NCBI GenBank assembly: GCA_903919975.1
Contig: CAIXKE010000057.1
Span: 1-64,000 of the forward strand
DNA: 64,000 bases
Origin: Akkermansiaceae bacterium
Lineage (GTDB): Bacteria > Verrucomicrobiota > Verrucomicrobiia > Verrucomicrobiales > Akkermansiaceae
Reading direction: 5' to 3'
The stretch's first letter is position 1. Each line of letters opens with the position of its first letter. Position numbers and translations under genes: made by a program. This document shows positions 58,348 to 64,000 of this stretch, piece after piece. The notes beneath the pieces are model-generated. The model had not been told where the DNA came from, did not search any database, and saw only the letters and a program-made list of their open reading frames with translations.

Positions 58348-60027
58348 TCAATCGTCATCTGACATGGTGGCGTGCACCACCTCGGAGCCGGAAGTGAGGC
58401 CGACGAGCACTTTGCGGATTCCGTCTTCGCGCAAGGTGCGCATGCCGAGTTCGCGGGCGCGGCGGCGGAGTTGGCTGGTACTGAGACCGGTGTTGATCAT
58501 CTGACGGACCTCGTCATCAATGAGGAATAACTCGAAAATCCCCATCCGGCCTTTGTAGCCGTTTTGGCGGCATTTGTCGCAACCAACGGGGCTGAAAATC
58601 GTGGCTTCGGTCATCCGGGATGGATCTAGCGTCAACGCTGCCATTTCCTTGTCGGTGAGTTCGGCGGGGGTCTTGCAGATCGGGCAAAGTTTTCTCACCA
58701 ATCGTTGCGCGAGAATGCCGCGCACGGCGGATGCAATCAGGAAGGGCTTCACGCCAATATCCGCAAGACGGGCGATGGCAGACGGCGCGTCGTTGGTGTG
58801 CAAGGTGGAAAACACCAAGTGGCCGGTAAGCGAGGCATTGATAGCGATGTTCGCGGTTTCCATATCGCGGATTTCCCCGATCATGATGATGTTCGGAGCT
58901 TGGCGGAGCATGGCGCGCAGGGCGGCGGCAAAGGTCATGCCGATGTCGGTCTTGACCATGACTTGATTGATACCGGGAAGCTCATACTCGACCGGGTCTT
59001 CCACCGTGATGATTTTTTTGTCCGGCTTATTGATGACGTTGAGGCAAGCGTAGAGCGTCGTGGTCTTGCCGGAGCCGGTGGGGCCGGTCACCAACAGGAT
59101 ACCGTCTGGCAGTCCGAGCAATTGTTCGAAGGTGTGTTGGTCATCGGAGAAGAACCCGAGTTCCGGCAAGCCGAGCAGCAATGCGGTTTTATCAAGGATC
59201 CGCATGACGATCGATTCGCCATGATTCGAGGGAACCGAGGAAACCCGAAGATCCACTTCCTTGACCCCCATCTTGAGTTGGATCCGACCATCCTGAGGCA
59301 AGCGTTTTTCAGCAATGGACATGGTACCGCTCATCACCTTCAGACGCGCAATAATGGCAGGCAGCAATTTTTTTGGATGCGTATCCACATGGATGAGCTT
59401 GCCATCGAGACGGTAGCGAACACGCACCGAGGTCTCCAAAGGCTCAATATGAATATCGGAAGCCCGGACGCGGAATGCCTCGGAGAGCATTTGCAGGACC
59501 AAGCGGATAATCGGTGCGTCGCCTCCAGTATCACCGGCTTCATCATCGCCGGTAGTGACTGAGAGTCCGGAATCCTCGGAGATGGCCTTTTCCTCGCTGC
59601 CGCCATAGAACTGCTTGAGGTGCTCCTTGATATCCTTCTGGGTGCAGCATACTAGGTTTGTTTCGCGGCCAATGATGTGCGGCAGGGTATCCAGCGCCTC
59701 GAAATTCAGGGGATCCGCCAAGGCGATCGTCAAAGTCAGTCCATCGTCCTCGACGGGAATGACCTGATAACGTCTGGCAACATCCTCAGAGATCGTCTCC
59801 GTGATGCCCAGTTCGAAATGCACATCCATGAGGCGCACGAATGGTATGCCGGCATTTGTGGCAAGCGTCTGAGCAACGCCCTCTTGGGTCAGTTGATTGC
59901 TTACGAGGAGATGCTCGATGATCGTCTCCGATTCGGAAAGCACTGCCCTGGCATGATTGATCTCATCCGAGCTCACCAGACCGGCTTCGACGAGCAATTG
60001 TGCAAGATAATCTTCGTTTGAAAACAC
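58348..60027 (-). CDS. GspE/PilB family ATPase (locus B, copy 2)
   Basis: GPTGSGKTTTLYACLNVINK; RQAPNIIMIGEIRDMETANIAINASLTGHLVFSTLHTNDA; CPIC...CDKC. Confidence 0.95.
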   Translation of the reverse strand: MFSNEDYLAQLLVEAGLVSSDEINHARAVLSESETIIEHLLVSNQLTQEGVAQTLATNAGIPFVRLMDVHFELGITETISEDVARRYQVIPVEDDGLTLTIALADPLNFEALDTLPHIIGRETNLVCCTQKDIKEHLKQFYGGSEEKAISEDSGLSVTTGDDEAGDTGGDAPIIRLVLQMLSEAFRVRASDIHIEPLETSVRVRYRLDGKLIHVDTHPKKLLPAIIARLKVMSGTMSIAEKRLPQDGRIQLKMGVKEVDLRVSSVPSNHGESIVMRILDKTALLLGLPELGFFSDDQHTFEQLLGLPDGILLVTGPTGSGKTTTLYACLNVINKPDKKIITVEDPVEYELPGINQVMVKTDIGMTFAAALRAMLRQAPNIIMIGEIRDMETANIAINASLTGHLVFSTLHTNDAPSAIARLADIGVKPFLIASAVRGILAQRLVRKLCPICKTPAELTDKEMAALTLDPSRMTEATIFSPVGCDKCRQNGYKGRMGIFELFLIDDEVRQMINTGLSTSQLRRRARELGMRTLREDGIRKVLVGLTSGSEVVHATMSDDD

Positions 60028-60217
60028 TGGGTTTTAAGTCCTTAAAATTGGTTTGGGATAGAGCGGCTTCGGACAAAGCCATTGCTGCAACTTTTGAAGA
60101 TTGGTCAAGCGGTCCCTCTAATGTCAACCAGCCAGATCACCGTAATCTCGGTTTTCTCGTTTGCCCGTAAAATTGTCATGGTCTTGTAAACACCATGACC
60201 ATTCATCGCACGGCACA

Positions 60218-61153
60218 TCATGAGCCGTTGGCGAGTTTGCTGCTGACCAACCATTCGTTGAGCAGGCTCGGCCAGTTCACTGAATCACCTTTTCCCTTCA
60301 GTCCGAAGCCATGGCCGCCCTGCGCAAAGACGTGGCAGACGACAGGCACTTTGTTTTCCGCACAGCGGGCGGCGAACTCCAACGAGTTGCGAACCGGCAC
60401 GGCACCGTCATCCGCGGCATGGATCAGGAAACACGGTGGTGTCTTGGAATCCACCCGCATAGCGGTGGAGACTCTTTTGACGAGCGCAGGGGCCGGAGAT
60501 TCTCCGAGTAGGCGACGCTTCGATCCGCCATGCACCCATGGTTCGTCCATCCCGATCACTGGATACACGAGCACCGCGAAGTCCGGGCGACATGATTGCT
60601 GGTCCACGGCGTCCTTGCCTTCCTCTGAAAATTTCTCCTCCCACAAAGTGGCGCACATCGATGCCAGATGACCGCCAGCCGAGGAACCCATCACGCCGAC
60701 TTTCGACGGATCCACGCCCCATTCCTCCGCCCGGGCGCGGGTCAGGCGGATCGCTCGGCGTGCGTCGAGCAGTGGTATCGGGAATTGAAATCCGACGGCG
60801 TCTTGACCGCTGACCCGGTATTTCACCAGCACGGCGGCAATTCCCCGCTGATTGAGCCATGCGGCATAATCGCGGCCCTCATGACTCATCGCCAGTCTCG
60901 TATATCCGCCTCCCGGAAAGATGACGACTGCCGCACCCGTCCGCCTCGAAACCTCGGGCAGGTATAATTCGTATTGGGGCAGCGCGGAGTCAGTGCGTCT
61001 GCTGCCCGCCTTATCGCTTTCGGACACCACTGGCGGTTTGGCCCCGCCGGGAGCTTCTCCGGGCCAGAGTGGCAGCCACTCGGCGGAAGCGATCAAACAG
61101 GAAGCGTATAGTATGAGGATGATAGCTCGAAGCATGTTCATATTTATCAGCAT
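60218..61153 (-). CDS. secreted alpha/beta hydrolase (esterase/acetyl-xylan-esterase-like)
   Basis: Signal peptide; VIFPGGGYTRLAMSHEGRDYAAWLNQRGIAAVLVKYR; GVMGSSAGGHLAS nucleophile elbow. Confidence 0.9.
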   Translation of the reverse strand: MLINMNMLRAIILILYASCLIASAEWLPLWPGEAPGGAKPPVVSESDKAGSRRTDSALPQYELYLPEVSRRTGAAVVIFPGGGYTRLAMSHEGRDYAAWLNQRGIAAVLVKYRVSGQDAVGFQFPIPLLDARRAIRLTRARAEEWGVDPSKVGVMGSSAGGHLASMCATLWEEKFSEEGKDAVDQQSCRPDFAVLVYPVIGMDEPWVHGGSKRRLLGESPAPALVKRVSTAMRVDSKTPPCFLIHAADDGAVPVRNSLEFAARCAENKVPVVCHVFAQGGHGFGLKGKGDSVNWPSLLNEWLVSSKLANGS

Positions 61154-61226
61154 AGTCCGTCATTTGGCGACAGACAAGACCGGCGCATGAAAATCCTGTG
61201 CCGACATCCTGAAACGGGGATGAAAA

Positions 61227-62375
61227 TCACAAGCGCACGGCGAGTCGGGTTTCGCGCGACAAGGGAAACTCCTGCACCACGCGTGCGTGGCAGCGGCGGT
61301 GTATGCCCACCAGCATGCCCACCGCGGCAAGACTGAAGACCAGACTGGTGCCGCCGTAACTGACGAAGGGGAGCGGTAGCCCGTCGTTGGGAAGCATGGC
61401 GGTGGTGACCGCAATGTTCTGGATGGCGGGAACGACGATCAGGCAGGTGAGCCCGAGCGCGATGCAGCGATTGAAGACATTGTTAGCCTGTAGGGCGATG
61501 CCGCAGCCCGCCACGGCGATGAGCACATAACAAAGCACCACGCCAAGGGTGAATGGCAGGCCGAGTTCCTCACCCACCACCGGGAAAATGAAATCGATGT
61601 GCGCGAAGGTGAGTGTGCCGAATTTTTCCACGCCATTGCCAAGGCCCACCCCCCATGGCCCGCCATTGCCGAGGGCGAGTAATGCACGCCACTGCTGCAT
61701 GCCGCGATCGAGTTGATGAATCGGGTTTTCCAGATCAAGCCATGCCTCGATACGACCCCAGCGGTTTGGATCATTGTAGATATACCATGCGGCTCCTGAT
61801 ATCATGGTGAGCGCGGTGGGCACGGCGTAAATCAAGCGGGTGCCCACGCAAAAAAGGATGGCGCCAACGGTCACCGAGAGCGAAAGAGCGGAACCGACGT
61901 CCGTTTCCCCGGCGATCAAGAGAAGAGGCAAGCCCGCAATCATTCCTGGAATCAGGAAGCCACGCCAAAAGGTGTGAATTTCGGTCTGCCAACGCGCGAA
62001 CCAAGCCGCGAGACAGAACACGACCACCATCTTCGCCGGCTCGGATGGCTGAAACTGATTGACGAACGGCATCTTGATCCAGCGCTTGGAGCCAAAGCTT
62101 TCAATGCCGATCCCGGGCATATAACAAAGAGCCAACAATACGCAAACCCCCGCGAGCATCCAGGGAGCGAGTTTGCGGAATTTGTCCAACGGACAATATG
62201 CCGCCCCGATCGCCGCGGCCAGCCCAACCACCACCATAAGCGCCTGACGAGTCAGGAAATGATAGGGATCCTCAATGCCCTTCACCCACGCGCTGGTACT
62301 CGCAAGCATGACCAACCCAAGCGCAACCAATGCGGCGACGGCAGCACAGAGAATGGTGGAGCAATGACGGGTCAC
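61227..62375 (-). CDS. ftsW: FtsW/RodA/SpoVE family protein (FtsW by context)
   Basis: FGSKRWIKMPFVNQFQPSEPAKMVVVFCLAAW; LPLPFVSYGGTSLVFSLAAVGML; adjacent to murD. Confidence 0.9.
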   Translation of the reverse strand: MTRHCSTILCAAVAALVALGLVMLASTSAWVKGIEDPYHFLTRQALMVVVGLAAAIGAAYCPLDKFRKLAPWMLAGVCVLLALCYMPGIGIESFGSKRWIKMPFVNQFQPSEPAKMVVVFCLAAWFARWQTEIHTFWRGFLIPGMIAGLPLLLIAGETDVGSALSLSVTVGAILFCVGTRLIYAVPTALTMISGAAWYIYNDPNRWGRIEAWLDLENPIHQLDRGMQQWRALLALGNGGPWGVGLGNGVEKFGTLTFAHIDFIFPVVGEELGLPFTLGVVLCYVLIAVAGCGIALQANNVFNRCIALGLTCLIVVPAIQNIAVTTAMLPNDGLPLPFVSYGGTSLVFSLAAVGMLVGIHRRCHARVVQEFPLSRETRLAVRL

Positions 62376-62397
62376 TGGCAGATTTTAAATTCGTGAG

Positions 62398-63201
62398 TTA
62401 AAGCTTGTTGGTTGCCGGCTGGGGAATCGCGAGGTTCATGCCGGTTTTCATTTTGCGGGCGTCGGTGATCCCGTTCGCTTTCATCAAGGCGTCTTGGCTC
62501 ACTTTGAAACGGTTGGCAATGCGCCAAACGCTGTCACCGGCTTGAACAACATAGGATGATCCGGTGGCTGTGGCTGATGAATCGCTGTGCGTGGAGCGGA
62601 TCATTTGTGCTTTAGGCGCGCTGGAAACGTCAACGGCTTCCACCAGACCGCGGTCGCTATCGGCTGGGGTTTGTTCGCGGATCGCGGCGACTTCCGGAGG
62701 TTCGATGGCAACGATGCGTTTGGGTGGGATTTTAAGGATGAGTCCAGGACCGATGGTCACATGTTTGTTGAGCAGGCGGAGATCTCCCTCATCCACGCCC
62801 TCGGCGGCGGCGATGCGGGCGAAGTTGTCGCCAGCCCTAACAATGTAAGGTTTTTCTCCGGAGGAAAGACGCGGGAGATCCGTGCGCGCAGGCGTGGCGG
62901 GAACGGCCGCGACGGATGGCTCGGGGATCGGCAATGTTTTTGTCGCAACGGCTTGATCCGCCGGGCGTCCGTCGAGGAAACGCTGGTGGAAAAAAATCAA
63001 GGCGATGGCGACGATGTGAATCAGAAAAATGATGGTCAAGGCCCGCGAGATTTTCGACCCCCCATCATCAAGATCCATATCCGAAGAGGGCACCGTGGCT
63101 GCGGCGACGCGTTGCTTGCGGTTACGGGTGACGGCGCTGAGGCGGCGGAAGATCCCTTTGGGGACCGGACGGCGTTTGACGGGGAGTGTTTGTGATTTCA
63201 T
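62398..63201 (-). CDS. membrane-anchored protein with two LysM domains
   Basis: PYIVRAGDNFARIAAAEGVDEGDLRLLNKHVTIGPGLILKIP and SYVVQAGDSVWRIANRFKVSQDALMKANGITDARKMKTGMNLAIP; one N-terminal TM. Confidence 0.92.
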   Translation of the reverse strand: MKSQTLPVKRRPVPKGIFRRLSAVTRNRKQRVAAATVPSSDMDLDDGGSKISRALTIIFLIHIVAIALIFFHQRFLDGRPADQAVATKTLPIPEPSVAAVPATPARTDLPRLSSGEKPYIVRAGDNFARIAAAEGVDEGDLRLLNKHVTIGPGLILKIPPKRIVAIEPPEVAAIREQTPADSDRGLVEAVDVSSAPKAQMIRSTHSDSSATATGSSYVVQAGDSVWRIANRFKVSQDALMKANGITDARKMKTGMNLAIPQPATNKL

Positions 63202-63209
63202 GTTAGGTT

Positions 63210-64000
63210 TTAGCGCAATTGATGGACGAGATCTCGGAAGGCATTGCCACGTTGTTCGTAGCCGGAAAATTGATCGAACGAGGAAGTTCCTGGAGATAGT
63301 ATGACCGTGGATCCACGGGGTGCAAGGCTGCGTGCGGTGGCAACGGCATCGGCCAGCGTGGCAACCGACTCAGTCGGCACCGCCTGTGAAAATAAGGTGG
63401 CGAGCGGCCGCGCGATCTGGCCAAAGGTCACACAGGAAAGCGCCTTCTCACGCAACAAGGGAAGCAGCGGCGCATAGTCGAGCCCTTTTTCCTTGCCGCC
63501 GGCGATCAGCACGACCGGACGGCATTGTGAGCGCAGCGCGCTTTCAAGGGCGTGGAGGTTCGTCGCTTTGGAATCATTCAGGTATTCCACACCATCCAGC
63601 GTGCGAATGAGTTCGCAACGGTGAGGCGGCGGAGCGTAACCGTGAAGCGCCTCGCGCATGGTGAAAGCCGTAACCCCCATGGCTTCACAGGCGGCAAGTG
63701 CCGCCATGGCATTCTCGGCATTGTGAAGCCCGCGCAGACCGGTGTCGTGATCCATATCCAGCCATGTCTCGCCCTTATGGACAATCGAATGACCGTTAGA
63801 AAACCAATCCGCAGCTGGATCGGCAGTGGAGAACGTCACGACTTTCGCGGCGAGCGGAGGAAGGTTTTCTCCACTGCGAATCACTGCCGTATCCACAGCG
63901 GATTGATTTTGAAAAATACGGAGTTTGGCGGCGCGGTAGCTCTCCACGGTCGGATAGCGATCCATGTGATCCGGCGCGAAGTTGAGCCAAATCGTGACTA
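63210..64000 (-). CDS. murD: UDP-N-acetylmuramoylalanine--D-glutamate ligase, partial (5' end outside the window)
   Basis: Frame stays open to the window edge (VTIWLNFAPDHMDRYPTVESYRAAKLRIFQNQ); HRCELIRTLDGVEYLNDSKATNLHALESALRS; GGKEKGLDY. Confidence 0.94.
   Translation of the reverse strand, partial: VTIWLNFAPDHMDRYPTVESYRAAKLRIFQNQSAVDTAVIRSGENLPPLAAKVVTFSTADPAADWFSNGHSIVHKGETWLDMDHDTGLRGLHNAENAMAALAACEAMGVTAFTMREALHGYAPPPHRCELIRTLDGVEYLNDSKATNLHALESALRSQCRPVVLIAGGKEKGLDYAPLLPLLREKALSCVTFGQIARPLATLFSQAVPTESVATLADAVATARSLAPRGSTVILSPGTSSFDQFSGYEQRGNAFRDLVHQLR

Overview
The window is about 64 kb of gene-dense, GC-rich bacterial chromosome. Gene content points to Verrucomicrobia: a PEP-CTERM protein, planctomycete-type DUF1549/DUF1553 plus DUF1501 proteins, and verrucomicrobial-style pseudopilins. 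This lineage call comes from recognition only; no search was run. Most of the window is housekeeping: lipA, ahcY, metK, trpB, lepA, yebC, rho, leuA, typA, cysE, ilvC, fabF, rsmI, rph, an ftsW/rodA-type gene and partial murD. There is also a sensor kinase/response regulator/PP2C phosphatase cassette, an ExbB/ExbD operon, and two separate type II secretion/type IV pilus ATPase-platform loci. I found no CRISPR array, rRNA, tRNA or complete IS transposase. The most unusual signals lie between genes. (1) A four-helix-bundle (S23/IVP-like) gene sits between metK and ahcY, bounded by long inverted heptad-type repeats (ACACAAGAC...), and a near-identical solo repeat end lies about 4.7 kb away. (2) Several intergenic elements have 25-50 bp terminal inverted repeats and no transposase (MITE/REP-like). 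(3) An exact 25-bp direct repeat flanks a segment that starts with a decapitated glycosidase-like gene and contains the 5' fragment of a second one. Other points of interest are an ArsR-methyltransferase fusion divergent from metK, a glycosyltransferase-HAD fusion, a divergent Hsp33-like protein, a Rho factor with a Lys/Ala-rich and low-complexity N-terminus, a Fic protein with operator-like dyads, and an Rrf2 regulator divergent from cysE with almost no intergenic space.
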